NCBI RefSeq assembly: GCF_001575205.1
Contig: NZ_LSRE01000012.1
Coordinates: 186,001 to 250,000, forward strand
Source: Tsukamurella pseudospumae
Lineage (GTDB): Bacteria; Actinomycetota; Actinomycetes; Mycobacteriales; Mycobacteriaceae
DNA: 64,000 nt
Direction: 5' to 3'
Under the pieces are notes generated by a model. The model saw nothing but the letters and a program-made list of their open reading frames with translations, was not told where the DNA came from and did no database searches. The position numbers and the translations under genes were made by a program. This document shows, piece by piece, positions 35,805 through 44,386 of the stretch. Every line of letters begins with the position of its first letter. The first letter of the stretch is position 1.

Positions 35805-36677
35805 ATGAACCACGCAGCGACGCTCACCGACCACTACCCGACGCGCGTCGACACCAGTGAGATCCAGGATCGACGCGACCCCGTCGTCTGGCCCGGACGT
35901 TCCGGACCCTGGCCCGACGGTGCCGTCGACCACTTCGCGACGCACGGCTTCCGTGCGGTGGAGGGCGTGCTCGATGCCGGTGACATCCGTGAGGTGCGCT
36001 CGGAGATCGACGCGGTCACGGCACGGCTCGGGCCGGACGAGCGCGTGATCCGCGAGACCTCGGACGGCAGTGTGCGTTCGGTGTTCGCGGTGCACGAGCT
36101 CAGCGAGCGCATCGCGTCGATCATCGCCCGCGACGAGATCGCCGGTGTCGCCCGGCAGCTGCTCGGTGACGAGGTCTACGTGCACCAGAGCCGGGTGAAC
36201 CTCAAGCCGGGTTTCGCCGGCGGGCCCTTCTACTGGCACAGCGACTTCGAGACCTGGCACGCCGAGGACGGCATGCCGACGCCCCGCGCCGTGAGCGTCT
36301 CGCTGGCGCTCACGCCGAACACGCCGTTCAACGGATCGCTGATGATCATGCCGGGATCGCACCGCCGGTTCGTCTCGTGCGTCGGCCGGACGCCGGGGGA
36401 GTACCACCGCCAGTCGCTGAAGTCCTACCGCCCGCCGTTCGGGACGCCCGAGGAGAGCGTCATCGCTGCGATGGCCGACGAATACGGGATCGAGCAGGTC
36501 ACCGGAGGTGCGGGCAGCGCACTGTACTTCGACTGCAACTGCCTGCACGCCTCCGCCGGGAACATCTCACCGTACCCGCGGTCCAACCTGTTCGTCGTGT
36601 TCAACGCCGCGTCGAACGAGCTGGGCGAGCCCTTCGCGGCCGACGCCCGTCGCCCGGACTACCTGGCGACGCGCTAG
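35805..36677 (+). CDS. ectD: Ectoine hydroxylase (EctD), 2-oxoglutarate/Fe(II) dioxygenase
   Basis: The 290-residue protein converts ectoine to 5-hydroxyectoine. It carries the EctD signature around FYWHSDFETWHAEDGMPTPR, and the iron ligands fall at H145, D147 and H248, almost the numbering known for characterised EctD. NTPFNGSLMIMPGSH and DCNCLHASAGNISPYPRSN also match. The ATG has an AAGGA site. No ectABC genes lie nearby, so ectoine must be made from another locus or imported. Confidence 0.93.
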   Translation: MNHAATLTDHYPTRVDTSEIQDRRDPVVWPGRSGPWPDGAVDHFATHGFRAVEGVLDAGDIREVRSEIDAVTARLGPDERVIRETSDGSVRSVFAVHELSERIASIIARDEIAGVARQLLGDEVYVHQSRVNLKPGFAGGPFYWHSDFETWHAEDGMPTPRAVSVSLALTPNTPFNGSLMIMPGSHRRFVSCVGRTPGEYHRQSLKSYRPPFGTPEESVIAAMADEYGIEQVTGGAGSALYFDCNCLHASAGNISPYPRSNLFVVFNAASNELGEPFAADARRPDYLATR

Positions 36678-36678
36678 C

Positions 36679-36757
36679 GGTTCACGAATTCGAGTTCTGC
36701 GGCGTCACGTGTGCTCTTGCGCACCCTGCGATGCCGCAGAATTCGAATTCGTGAGCC
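36679..36757. repeat. 79-bp inverted repeat (family A) between convergent genes
   Basis: Arms 36679-36703 and 36733-36757 are 25 bp long with two mismatches. They read GGTTCACGAATTCGAGTTCT-GCGGC and its complement. A nested GTGTGC/GCGCAC stem lies in the loop. It fills the junction of the ectD and VOC genes and can serve as a two-way terminator. The arms share TCACGA and TTCTGCGGC with the repeat at 57167-57245. Confidence 0.85.
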
Positions 36758-36758
36758 G

Positions 36759-37112
36759 TCAGTGCGGGTGGCCGACGACGTTGACCACCGTGCCGTCCGG
36801 GGCGCGGACGAAGAACCGTCGCGGGCCCCACTCCTCACTGGTCAGCGGGTGCACGATCTCGTAGCCCGAGGCCTGCGCCTCCGCCCACGCGGCCTCGACG
36901 TCCTCGGTCATCACGGAGATGTCGGAGTCGATCTCCGCGGTGCGGTCGCCGGTCACGAGTTGCACGCTGGCGGCATGGTCGGGGGAGGAGAAGCGGGCGA
37001 CCCAGCCGAGGTTGAACTCCTCGTCGGACAGGCCGAGGAAGTCGGCGTAGAAGCCGCGGGCGGCGTCGATGTCGTCGACCGCGATGTTGGTGATCACCTT
37101 GTGCACCTGCAT
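36759..37112 (-). CDS. VOC (glyoxalase/bleomycin resistance) superfamily protein
   Basis: The 117-residue protein has one vicinal-oxygen-chelate module: HKVITNIAVDDIDAARGFYADFLGL at the start, FFVRAPDGTVVNVVGH at the end. Single-module VOC proteins usually dimerise. The substrate is unknown. It lies 2 bp after the HD-domain gene and is probably the last gene of a three-gene operon (CMD, HD, VOC). Confidence 0.83.
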   Translation of the reverse strand: MQVHKVITNIAVDDIDAARGFYADFLGLSDEEFNLGWVARFSSPDHAASVQLVTGDRTAEIDSDISVMTEDVEAAWAEAQASGYEIVHPLTSEEWGPRRFFVRAPDGTVVNVVGHPH

Positions 37113-37114
37113 GA

Positions 37115-37699
37115 TCAGGCCTCCAGCTCGTTCAATTCTGCGACCAGGTTGGCGCGCGCCGCTTCCTCCCACCGGGCCCGCCCCGCTGCGGTGTGGAACA
37201 GGAAGGCGTGCTCGAGCAGGCCGCGGAGAACCTGCGCGCGGCCCGGCCGGAACAGGTCGTCGGGCACCGTCGAATACTCCGCCCGCACCGCTGCCGCGTA
37301 GGCGCGGTACCGGTCGGGCGGGGAGGCGAGGACGGCGAGATCGGCGTCGCACAGGGCCGCGGCGTCGGGGTCGCCGGCGGGGACGTCGTGGTCGGCCGTC
37401 ACCCGCACGAGTCGCGCGACCTCGGTACCCAGCTCACCGCCCAGCATCTGCTCGGCCAGGACGGCCGACTGCTCCTCGTTGTCCGGGGCGCCGATCACGT
37501 AGACGGCGTCGTGGAACCATGCGGCGAGCTCGACGGCGTCGCGATCGAAGGGAGCGCCGGCCGCCGCGAGGTCATCGAGGCCGCGCAGCACCCCGGCAAG
37601 GTGGTCGACGGTGTGGTACCTGCGGTGCGGCTCGTTCCAGCGCGACAACAGGTCGTCGCGCTGGGCGGCGGCGAGCAGGGCGGTCGACGGCGCCGTCAC
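37115..37699 (-). CDS. HD-superfamily metal-dependent phosphohydrolase
   Basis: This 194-residue protein has RRYHTVDHL, AAWFHDAVY and VRVTADHDV followed by DADLAVLA, the metal-ligand pattern of small HD-domain hydrolases found widely in bacteria. The physiological substrate is unknown. The GTG start overlaps the stop of the CMD-family gene (GTGA). Confidence 0.85.
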   Translation of the reverse strand: MTAPSTALLAAAQRDDLLSRWNEPHRRYHTVDHLAGVLRGLDDLAAAGAPFDRDAVELAAWFHDAVYVIGAPDNEEQSAVLAEQMLGGELGTEVARLVRVTADHDVPAGDPDAAALCDADLAVLASPPDRYRAYAAAVRAEYSTVPDDLFRPGRAQVLRGLLEHAFLFHTAAGRARWEEAARANLVAELNELEA

Positions 37700-38217
37700 C
37701 GCTCCGGCTCGATCCCCAGGACGTCGATCGTGGTGGCGAGGCCGTCGTAATTGGTGGCGAGCAGGACGATCTCGACCAGCCGACGCTCGTCGTAGAACTC
37801 GGCGAGGCGGGCCCAGGCATCGTCGGACACGGACTTGTCCTCGACGATCTCGGTGACCACGTCCAGTAGTGCAGCGCTGCGCTCGTTCCAGCCGGAGCCG
37901 TCGAAGATCCGCTCGAACTGGGTCGCCGTGAGGCCGGCGCGGGCGCCGATGCGACGGTGGTGGCCGAGCTCGTAGGCGTTCCCCCGCAGGTGGGCGACGC
38001 GGACGATGACCGTCTCGGACTCCGTCCGCTTGAGCGCGCCGAAGGGCATCAGCATGCCGGAGTAGCCGAGCCAGCCGAGGAACAGCCGCTTCGTGCGGCC
38101 GAGGGTGGAGAACAGGTGCATGTCGTCGGCGCGGACGGCCCGCGCCCCGACCTTGGCGATGGCGTAGTTGATCGGTCCGAGCCGGCCGAGTCCGCCGGGC
38201 GTCACACGCGGTGTCAT
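37696..38217 (-). CDS. Carboxymuconolactone decarboxylase (AhpD-like) family protein without cysteines
   Basis: The 173-residue all-helical protein has the CMD pattern ETVIVRVAHLRGNAYELGHH and NYDGLATTIDVLG. The C-x-x-C of AhpD peroxidases is missing; the protein contains no cysteine at all, so it cannot be a thiol peroxidase of that type. Its position beside ramB matches Rv0464c in M. tuberculosis. First gene of the CMD-HD-VOC operon. Confidence 0.83.
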   Translation of the reverse strand: MTPRVTPGGLGRLGPINYAIAKVGARAVRADDMHLFSTLGRTKRLFLGWLGYSGMLMPFGALKRTESETVIVRVAHLRGNAYELGHHRRIGARAGLTATQFERIFDGSGWNERSAALLDVVTEIVEDKSVSDDAWARLAEFYDERRLVEIVLLATNYDGLATTIDVLGIEPER

Positions 38218-38297
38218 GACCCGACGCTACCGCGTGCGGTGCACCGCCGGGAGCAGGATTTGAACGAAGTTCATTTCACCGTCGGGCGATCGGCGTA

Positions 38298-38465
38298 CCG
38301 GACGAGGTAGGGGAAGACCGTGGAGCGATTGGCGGCGATGTCGAGGGCAGGTCGCCAACGGACGAGGTAGGGGCTGACCGTGGAGCGGTTGGCGGGGATG
38401 TCGAGGGCACGTCGCTAACGGACGAGGTAGGGCGAGACGGTGGAACGGTGCTCGTCGATATCCAG
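38298..38465 (-). repeat. 60-bp tandem repeat of the ramB 3' end
   Basis: Three 60-bp units in register: the native end of ramB (about 38418-38465 and its stop), then 38358-38417 and 38298-38357 downstream. Read in the ramB frame past the TAG at 38415, the units give LDIxxxRSTVSPYLVR again twice (ALDIPANRSTVSPYLVR and ALDIAANRSTVFPYLVR) before a TGA at 38271. The native TAG corresponds to TGG in the next copy. Confidence 0.92.
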
Positions 38466-39815
38466 GCTCTTGCCGATGGCGGGGAAGGCGCGCTGGGGGC
38501 AGCCGGAGCGCTCGCAGACGCGGCAGCCGGCGCCGATGGGGGTGGCGTTGGCGTCGCTCAGGTCCAGGCCGCGGGCGTAGACGAGGCGGTGGGCGTGCCG
38601 CAGCTCGCAGCCGATGCCGATGGCGAAGGTCTTGCCGGGCTGGCCGTACCGCGCGGCCCGGCGCTCGACGGTGCGCGCGACCCACAGGTAGTTGCGGCCG
38701 TCGGGCATCTCGACGATCTGCGTGATGATCTTGCCCGGCCACGCGAAGGTCTCGTAGACGTTCCACAGCGGGCACGTGCCGCCGGACGCCGAGAAGTGGA
38801 AGCCGGTGGAACTCTGCCGCTTGCTCATGTTCCCGGCGCGGTCGACGCGGACGAAGGACAGGGGCACGCCGCGCAGGTTGGGGCGCTGCAGCGTGGACAG
38901 ACGGTGCGCGATGGTCTCGTAGCTCACGGAGAAGAACGCGGACAGCCGCTCGATGTCGTACTCGAACTCCTCGGCGGCGCCGTGGAACTGCGTGTACGGC
39001 AGCACCACCGCAGCGGCGTAGTAGTTCGCGAGCCCGAGCCGCGCGAGGCGACCGGCCTCCTCGGAGCCGAACCCGGCACCGTCGACCATGGCGTCGATCT
39101 CGCGGCCGCACTCGAGGTACGCGAGCTCGGCGGCCATCTTGAAGACCTGCTGCCCGCCCGACAGGTGCCGGTTGATCTCCAGCACGCGGGTGCGCGGGTC
39201 GTACCGGTGGAGCACCGTCTCGCCCAGGTCGACGCGGCGGCGGATGGACACGTTGTGCACGGCCTCGAGGCGGGTGACGATCTCGGTGCGGACGTCGGCG
39301 CTGTGCATGCGCATCCGGGCGGTGAGCTCCTCCGCGGCGGTGTCCAGCTCGTGGAAGTAGTTCTGCCGCTGGTAGAAGAAGTCCCGCACTTCCTCGTGCG
39401 GGTTGGGGATGCTGCCGCGCGCACCGGGGTCGTTGCGGCCGTCGGTGACCTGCGCGAGCTGGTCGGCGGCGCCGAGGTAGCGGCGGTGCAGCGCGACCAT
39501 GGCGCGGGCGAAGCCGGGGTGGTCGCGGGCCAGCTCGGAGAGCTCGTCGGTACTGGTGGGCGCGTCGACGTCCATCGTGACCTCGCGCAGCTCCGCGATG
39601 AGCCGTGTCTGGTCCTGCGAGTTGAAGAACGAGGTGTCCACGCCGAAGACGTCGGTGATCTTCAGCAGCACCGGCACGCTGAGCGGCCGCACGTCGTGCT
39701 CGATCTGATTCAGGTAGGACGGCGAGATCTCCAGCGCCTCCGCGAGGGACGCCTGCGACAGCCCGCGCTCCTTGCGCAGGCCCCGGAGGCGAGCACCCAC
39801 GAAGGTCTTGGACAT
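38415..39815 (-). CDS. ramB: RamB-type regulator of acetate/glyoxylate metabolism
   Basis: The 466-residue protein has an XRE helix-turn-helix (residues about 8-60, RKERGLSQASLAEALEIS), a central IrrE/ImmA-like domain whose HExxH motif is absent, and a C-terminal short-chain acyl regulator domain with CRVCERSGCPQRAFPAIG. It matches Rv0465c and corynebacterial RamB, which control isocitrate lyase. It is divergent from aceA, its expected target. The gene ends at a TAG followed in frame by two more copies of its last 20 codons. Confidence 0.93.
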   Translation of the reverse strand: MSKTFVGARLRGLRKERGLSQASLAEALEISPSYLNQIEHDVRPLSVPVLLKITDVFGVDTSFFNSQDQTRLIAELREVTMDVDAPTSTDELSELARDHPGFARAMVALHRRYLGAADQLAQVTDGRNDPGARGSIPNPHEEVRDFFYQRQNYFHELDTAAEELTARMRMHSADVRTEIVTRLEAVHNVSIRRRVDLGETVLHRYDPRTRVLEINRHLSGGQQVFKMAAELAYLECGREIDAMVDGAGFGSEEAGRLARLGLANYYAAAVVLPYTQFHGAAEEFEYDIERLSAFFSVSYETIAHRLSTLQRPNLRGVPLSFVRVDRAGNMSKRQSSTGFHFSASGGTCPLWNVYETFAWPGKIITQIVEMPDGRNYLWVARTVERRAARYGQPGKTFAIGIGCELRHAHRLVYARGLDLSDANATPIGAGCRVCERSGCPQRAFPAIGKSLDIDEHRSTVSPYLVR

Positions 39816-40218
39816 GCAGCGAATATTAGTCGTGGAAGCCCAGCTACCGGTGCGTTCCGGGAGCGATCGCCCACCTTCGCAGTGAAGTACGTCACACAAC
39901 CGGTCCGACGGTGCGCGGCCGGGCCGCGGCGGACCGTCGGAATCGGCCCGACGGGGCCGGGAAGCCCGGCCCGCAAACTCCCAGTACGGACGTACTTTTT
40001 TCTGCGGGCCGTGCGACGATCCTTCGCAGAATTAGCACGATCTTCCTGATTTCATGGCTTGCTTTGGCATCGTCGACTGCCTTGGCCTGCGGCTTTAGGT
40101 GTGGCACAGTGGCTTCAGGCGCAACGCCGGTGCAGTGAAGCGGGTTAGCGATCAGCCTCTCGCCCGCCATCGGTGGCCGATTGAATCTTTATCGACTAGA
40201 GCGAAGAACGGGGAGCCA
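39816..40218. promoter_or_regulatory. 403-bp divergent control region of ramB and aceA
   Basis: A hairpin at 39904-39941 pairs TCCGACGGT with ACCGTCGGA around a second GC-rich stem. The stretch 39990-40090 is less GC-rich than its surroundings, with an ACTTTTTTCTGC run. The sequence TTTATCGACTAGAG at about 40188-40201 may hold the aceA -10 region, and GGGAG before the ATG is its ribosome site. I cannot place a clear RamB operator. No gene or RNA is recognised here. Confidence 0.5.
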
Positions 40219-41511
40219 ATGAGCACCGTCGGACAGCCGAGGACCGCCGCAGAGATCCAGCAGGATTGGGACACCAACCCGCGCTGGAACGGCATCAAGC
40301 GCGACTACACCGCCGCTCAGGTGGAGGAGCTCCAGGGCTCCGTCGTCGAGGAGAACACGCTCGCCAAGCGCGGCGCCGAGATCCTCTGGGACGGCGTGAC
40401 CAAGGGCGACGGCTCGTACATCAACGCCCTGGGTGCCCTCACCGGCAACATGGCCGTGCAGCAGGTGCGCGCCGGCCTCAAGGCCATCTACCTCTCCGGC
40501 TGGCAGGTCGCCGGCGACGCGAACCTCGCGGGCCACACCTACCCGGACCAGTCGCTGTACCCGGCCAACTCGGTTCCGGCCGTGGTCCGCCGCATCAACA
40601 ACGCGATGCTCCGTGCCGACGAGATCGCCAAGGTCGAGGGCGACAACGCCGTCGACAACTGGGTCGTGCCGATCGTCGCCGACGGCGAGGCCGGCTTCGG
40701 TGGCGCGCTCAACGTCTACGAGCTGCAGAAGGCCATGATCGCCGCGGGTGCCGCCGGTACCCACTGGGAGGATCAGCTCGCCTCGGAGAAGAAGTGCGGC
40801 CACCTCGGTGGCAAGGTGCTCATCCCCACCCAGCAGCACATCCGCACCCTGACCTCGGCCCGTCTGGCCGCGGACGTCGCGAACACCCCCACCGTGGTGA
40901 TCGCCCGTACCGACGCCGAGGCCGCCACGCTGCTGACCACCGACGTGGACGACCGTGACAAGCCCTTCCTCGACGGCACCCGCACGTCCGAGGGCTTCTT
41001 CGGCATCAAGAACGGTGTCGAGCCCTGCATCGCCCGTGCCAAGGCCTACGCGCCCTACGCCGACATGATCTGGATGGAGACCGGCAAGCCCGATCTCGAG
41101 CTCGCCAAGAAGTTCGCCGAGGCCGTCAAGGCCGACTTCCCGGACCAGCTGCTGGCGTACAACTGCTCGCCGTCGTTCAACTGGAAGCAGCACCTGGACG
41201 ACGCGACCATCGCGAAGTTCCAGAACGAGCTGGGCGCCATGGGCTTCACCTTCCAGTTCATCACGCTGGCCGGCTTCCACGCCCTCAACTACTCGATGTT
41301 CGACCTGGCGCACGGCTACGCCCGCAACCAGATGTCGGCCTACGTCGACCTGCAGGAGCGCGAGTTCGCTGCTGAGGAGCGCGGTTACACCGCCACGAAG
41401 CACCAGCGCGAGGTCGGCGCCGGTTACTTCGACCGCATCGCCACCACCGTCGACCCCAACACGTCCACCGCGGCGCTGAAGGGCTCGACCGAGGAAGGCC
41501 AGTTCCACTAG
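40219..41511 (+). CDS. aceA: Isocitrate lyase
   Basis: This 430-residue enzyme of the glyoxylate shunt splits isocitrate to glyoxylate and succinate. The signature [15 protein letters not shown] carries the catalytic Cys193, and DGEAGFGG holds metal-binding acids. Length matches the mycobacterial Icl1 class (Rv0467). It faces ramB across a long regulatory region and is followed by a strong terminator and fadB2, the same order as in M. tuberculosis. Confidence 0.98.
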   Translation: MSTVGQPRTAAEIQQDWDTNPRWNGIKRDYTAAQVEELQGSVVEENTLAKRGAEILWDGVTKGDGSYINALGALTGNMAVQQVRAGLKAIYLSGWQVAGDANLAGHTYPDQSLYPANSVPAVVRRINNAMLRADEIAKVEGDNAVDNWVVPIVADGEAGFGGALNVYELQKAMIAAGAAGTHWEDQLASEKKCGHLGGKVLIPTQQHIRTLTSARLAADVANTPTVVIARTDAEAATLLTTDVDDRDKPFLDGTRTSEGFFGIKNGVEPCIARAKAYAPYADMIWMETGKPDLELAKKFAEAVKADFPDQLLAYNCSPSFNWKQHLDDATIAKFQNELGAMGFTFQFITLAGFHALNYSMFDLAHGYARNQMSAYVDLQEREFAAEERGYTATKHQREVGAGYFDRIATTVDPNTSTAALKGSTEEGQFH

Positions 41512-41613
41512 GGAGTTGGTCTGGGAGTGCCCCGTGTCACACGCGACGAGTGCGTGAGGTGAGACGAGGGTAATCCCACAGGGGTACGCGCAAACGTGCC
41601 CGAATACCTGACA

Positions 41614-41644
41614 GGAGGCCCGCAACGCGACGTTGCGGGCCTCC
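41614..41644 (+). terminator. Strong hairpin between aceA and fadB2
   Basis: GGAGGCCCGCAAC (41614-41626) and GTTGCGGGCCTCC (41632-41644) form a perfect 13-bp stem with a 5-base loop, followed by TTCAT. The fadB2 ribosome site (GGAGAG near 41665) starts 20 bp later. Confidence 0.85.
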
Positions 41645-41676
41645 TTCATATCGGCAGAAGTTTCGGAGAGGCGGAA

Positions 41677-42546
41677 ATGTCTGAGAGTGTTTCTCGCGTC
41701 GGTGTCGTGGGCGCCGGCCAAATGGGTGGCGGTATCGCCGAGGTGTCGGCCCGCGCCGGCGCCGACGTGCTGGTCTGGGAGGCCACGGAGGAGCTCGCGG
41801 CCGGCGGTCGCGCGCGCATCCTCAAGTCGCTGGACCGGGCCGTGTCCAGCGGCAAGATCACCGAGCGTGAGCGGGACCAGGCCGCCGAGCGGCTGACCTT
41901 CACCACCGACCTCGCCGACTTCGCCGACCGCCAGCTGGTGATCGAGGCCATCGTCGAGAACGAGGCCGTCAAGGCCGAGGTGTTCGGCAAGCTCGACGCC
42001 GTGGTGACCGACCCCGACGCCGTGCTCGCGTCGAACACCTCGTCGCTGCCGATCCAGCGCATCGCCGAGGCCACGAAGAACCCCGGCCGCGTCCTGGGCC
42101 TGCACTTCTTCAACCCGGTGCCGGTGCTCCCGCTCGTCGAGGTGATCAGCTCGCTGTCCACGTCCGACGGTGCCGTGGCCCGCGCCGAGCAGTTCGCCTC
42201 CGAGGTGCTGGGCAAGCAGGTCGTGCACGCGACCGACCGCTCGGGCTTCATCGTCAACGCCCTGCTGGTCCCGTACCTGCTCTCGGCGATCCGTATGTAC
42301 GAGTCGGGCTTCGCCACGGCCGAGGACATCGACAAGGCGATCGTGCTGGGCCTGGCACACCCGATGGGCCCGCTCAAGCTGACCGATCTCATCGGCCTGG
42401 ACACCGTGAAGTTCATCGCCGACGCCATGTACGAGGAGTACAAGGAGCCGCTCTACGCCGCCCCGCCGCTCCTGCTGCGCATGGTCGAGGCCGGCTACAA
42501 GGGCAAGAAGGCCGGCCGCGGCTTCTTCGAGTACCCCGCGAAGTAG
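41677..42546 (+). CDS. fadB2: 3-hydroxybutyryl-CoA dehydrogenase
   Basis: The 289-residue protein has the NAD-binding GVVGAGQMGGGIAEV (residues 8-22), NTSSLPIQ, the catalytic-histidine segment GLHFFNPVPVLPLVEVI and FIVNALLVPYL. It oxidises 3-hydroxyacyl-CoA in fatty-acid or butyrate metabolism. Position after aceA matches Rv0468. I chose the ATG at 41677 over an upstream start that would read through the terminator hairpin; a GGAGAGG site supports this. Confidence 0.95.
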   Translation: MSESVSRVGVVGAGQMGGGIAEVSARAGADVLVWEATEELAAGGRARILKSLDRAVSSGKITERERDQAAERLTFTTDLADFADRQLVIEAIVENEAVKAEVFGKLDAVVTDPDAVLASNTSSLPIQRIAEATKNPGRVLGLHFFNPVPVLPLVEVISSLSTSDGAVARAEQFASEVLGKQVVHATDRSGFIVNALLVPYLLSAIRMYESGFATAEDIDKAIVLGLAHPMGPLKLTDLIGLDTVKFIADAMYEEYKEPLYAAPPLLLRMVEAGYKGKKAGRGFFEYPAK

Positions 42547-42558
42547 ACAGAACAGTTG

Positions 42559-42588
42559 CTGAACCGGCAAGGAAACTTGCCGGTTCAG
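42559..42588 (+). terminator. Hairpin after fadB2
   Basis: CTGAACCGGCAAG and CTTGCCGGTTCAG form a perfect 13-bp stem with a GAAA tetraloop, 12 bp after the stop, followed by TCGTTTC. Confidence 0.85.
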
Positions 42589-42613
42589 TCGTTTCCGGGG
42601 CACGGTGGATCCC

Positions 42614-44326
42614 ATGAACGAGATCATCATCGACACCGTCATCGTCGGCGGTGGGGCCGCCGGCCTCACCGCGGCACAGGTCCTCGGCCGGGCGCGACGT
42701 TCGGTCACCGTCGTCGATGCGGGCGAGCCCCGCAACGCCCCGGCCGAGCACATGCACGGCTACCTCGGGCACGACGGACTGAACCCGGCGGAGCTGCTGG
42801 CGATCGGTCGGCGCGAGGCGCAGGCCTACGGCGTGCGCGTCCACTCCGGCAGGGCGACGGCCGCGCGGCGGGACGGCGACCTGATCGAGGTGGTCGCCGG
42901 TGACGAGGTGCTGCGCGCTCGGACCCTGCTGGTCGCCACCGGCTTGACCGACGTGCTGTCCGACATCCCCGGCGTCGCCGAGCGGTTCGGCCGCGACGTC
43001 CTGCACTGCCCCTTCTGCCACGGCTACGAGGTCCGCGACCGCCCGCTCGCGGTGATCGGCGGCGAGGTGGCCGCGATGTCCGTGCACCAGGCGCTGCTCA
43101 TCCCGCAGTGGTCGCGCGACATGGTGTTCTTCACCAACGGCCTCGACATCTCCACCGAGGACCGGACCACGATCGAGGCGCGCGGCACCAGCATCGTCGA
43201 CGGTGCCGTGGCCGGCCTGGTCGTCGAGGGTGACGCCCTGCGCGCCGTCCGGCTCGCCGACGGCACGGAGATCGAGCGGGAGGCCGTGTTCGTCGGCCCG
43301 CGGTTCGTCCCGCAGGACGACCTGCTCATCGGACTCGGCGCCGAGCGCGTCGCCGCGGGCCCCTTCCCGACGGTGCCCGTCGACCCGATGGGTGCCGTCA
43401 CCGGACAGCCCGGCGTGTGGGCGGCGGGCAATGTCGTCAACCCCATGGCCCAGGTCATCGTCGCCGCCGGTGCGGGCTCCGTCGCGGCCACTGCGATCAG
43501 TGCGCACCTGCTGCAGAGCGACATCGAACGGGAACGGACCCGGGTCGGCGCGGAGCGCGCTAGCGTGGGCCGCATGACCGGCGCGATCGACCGGGTCGAG
43601 GCGATGCTCGACCCCACCCGGCTCGGCCGCGAGCCGGACCGCACTCACGGCTACCTCGACGTGCTCAAGCCCGAGAGCGCGAAGCCGACGGGGCTGAGCA
43701 ATGCGCTCATGCACAACCCGGCGCTGGCCGCGGTGTACGAGAAGGCGTGGCGGCCCGCGTTCACCCGTCTGTTCAGCCTCGGTGGCTCCGGCACCCTGAG
43801 CCGGCAGGACGTGCTCCTCGACGAGCTGACCGGCCGCGGCGACCAGAAGATCCTCGACGTGGCCTGCGGTCCGGGGCTGTACACGAAACCGTTGGCGCGC
43901 AAGCTCAGCGGCGACGGGGTGGTCGTCGGCCTGGACGTCTCCGACGCGATGCTGCAGCGCGCCGTGCGCGACAACGCGGGGGATCGCGTCGTCTACGTCC
44001 GGGGCAGTGCCCTCGAGCTGCCCTTCCCCGACGGTGCCTTCGACACCGTCGTCTGCCTGGCCGCGCTGTACCTGATCCCGGCGCCCCGGCTGGCGGTCCG
44101 GGAGATCTGTCGCGTGGTCAAGCCCGGCGGGCGGGTCGCGCTGTTCACCTCGCTGCAGACCCCGCTCACCTCGGTCCTCGGATCGTCCACGGCCGAACGG
44201 GTCTCGGGCTTCCGCTGGTTCGGCAAGGACGAGATCACCGGCTGGCTCCGGGACAACGGCCTCGTGGACGTCAAGCAGACGGTCAGCGGTCAGGGCCAGT
44301 TCGTCACCGCGCGGCGCGCGGACTGA
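42614..44326 (+). CDS. Fusion of thioredoxin-reductase-like FAD oxidoreductase and class I SAM methyltransferase
   Basis: The 570-residue frame joins two proteins. Residues 1-305 are a thioredoxin-reductase-like enzyme: VIVGGGAAGLTAA at 8-20, redox pair C132-P-F-C135 in HCPFCHGYEVRD, and GVWAAGNV. Residues about 321-570 form a methyltransferase with ILDVACGPGLYTKPLA near 413 and YVRGSALELPFPDGAFD. An ATG at residue 321 (43574) has a -10 element TAGCGT exactly 7 bp upstream, so the methyltransferase may also be made alone. Substrates are unknown. The ATG at 42614 with GGTGGA upstream is the likely start. Confidence 0.85.
   Translation: MNEIIIDTVIVGGGAAGLTAAQVLGRARRSVTVVDAGEPRNAPAEHMHGYLGHDGLNPAELLAIGRREAQAYGVRVHSGRATAARRDGDLIEVVAGDEVLRARTLLVATGLTDVLSDIPGVAERFGRDVLHCPFCHGYEVRDRPLAVIGGEVAAMSVHQALLIPQWSRDMVFFTNGLDISTEDRTTIEARGTSIVDGAVAGLVVEGDALRAVRLADGTEIEREAVFVGPRFVPQDDLLIGLGAERVAAGPFPTVPVDPMGAVTGQPGVWAAGNVVNPMAQVIVAAGAGSVAATAISAHLLQSDIERERTRVGAERASVGRMTGAIDRVEAMLDPTRLGREPDRTHGYLDVLKPESAKPTGLSNALMHNPALAAVYEKAWRPAFTRLFSLGGSGTLSRQDVLLDELTGRGDQKILDVACGPGLYTKPLARKLSGDGVVVGLDVSDAMLQRAVRDNAGDRVVYVRGSALELPFPDGAFDTVVCLAALYLIPAPRLAVREICRVVKPGGRVALFTSLQTPLTSVLGSSTAERVSGFRWFGKDEITGWLRDNGLVDVKQTVSGQGQFVTARRAD
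43561..43566 (+). promoter_or_regulatory. Internal -10 element before the methyltransferase half
   Basis: TAGCGT is followed by 7 bp and the in-frame ATG at 43574, the same spacing as leaderless genes elsewhere in the window. The TAG within it is one frame away from being a stop for the FAD half. Confidence 0.55.
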
Positions 44327-44386
44327 TCGCCACCACAGTGAGCTGAGACGGGGCGTGCCGCTGGGCCTCGCGGGAAGAAGCGTGTG

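Noticed and set aside
38298-38465. CRISPR-like array downstream of ramB
   Set aside because: The 60-bp units are directly tandem with no variable spacers and match the ramB coding end in frame.
39816-40218. A RamB operator matching the corynebacterial consensus
   Set aside because: I looked for an AA/GTTTTGCAAA-like site and found only loose partial matches, so no operator is called.
40189-42753. An 854-codon minus-strand frame opposite aceA and fadB2
   Set aside because: The plus strand encodes two clear enzymes here with terminators between them; the minus-strand product has no recognisable motif and runs through both terminators.
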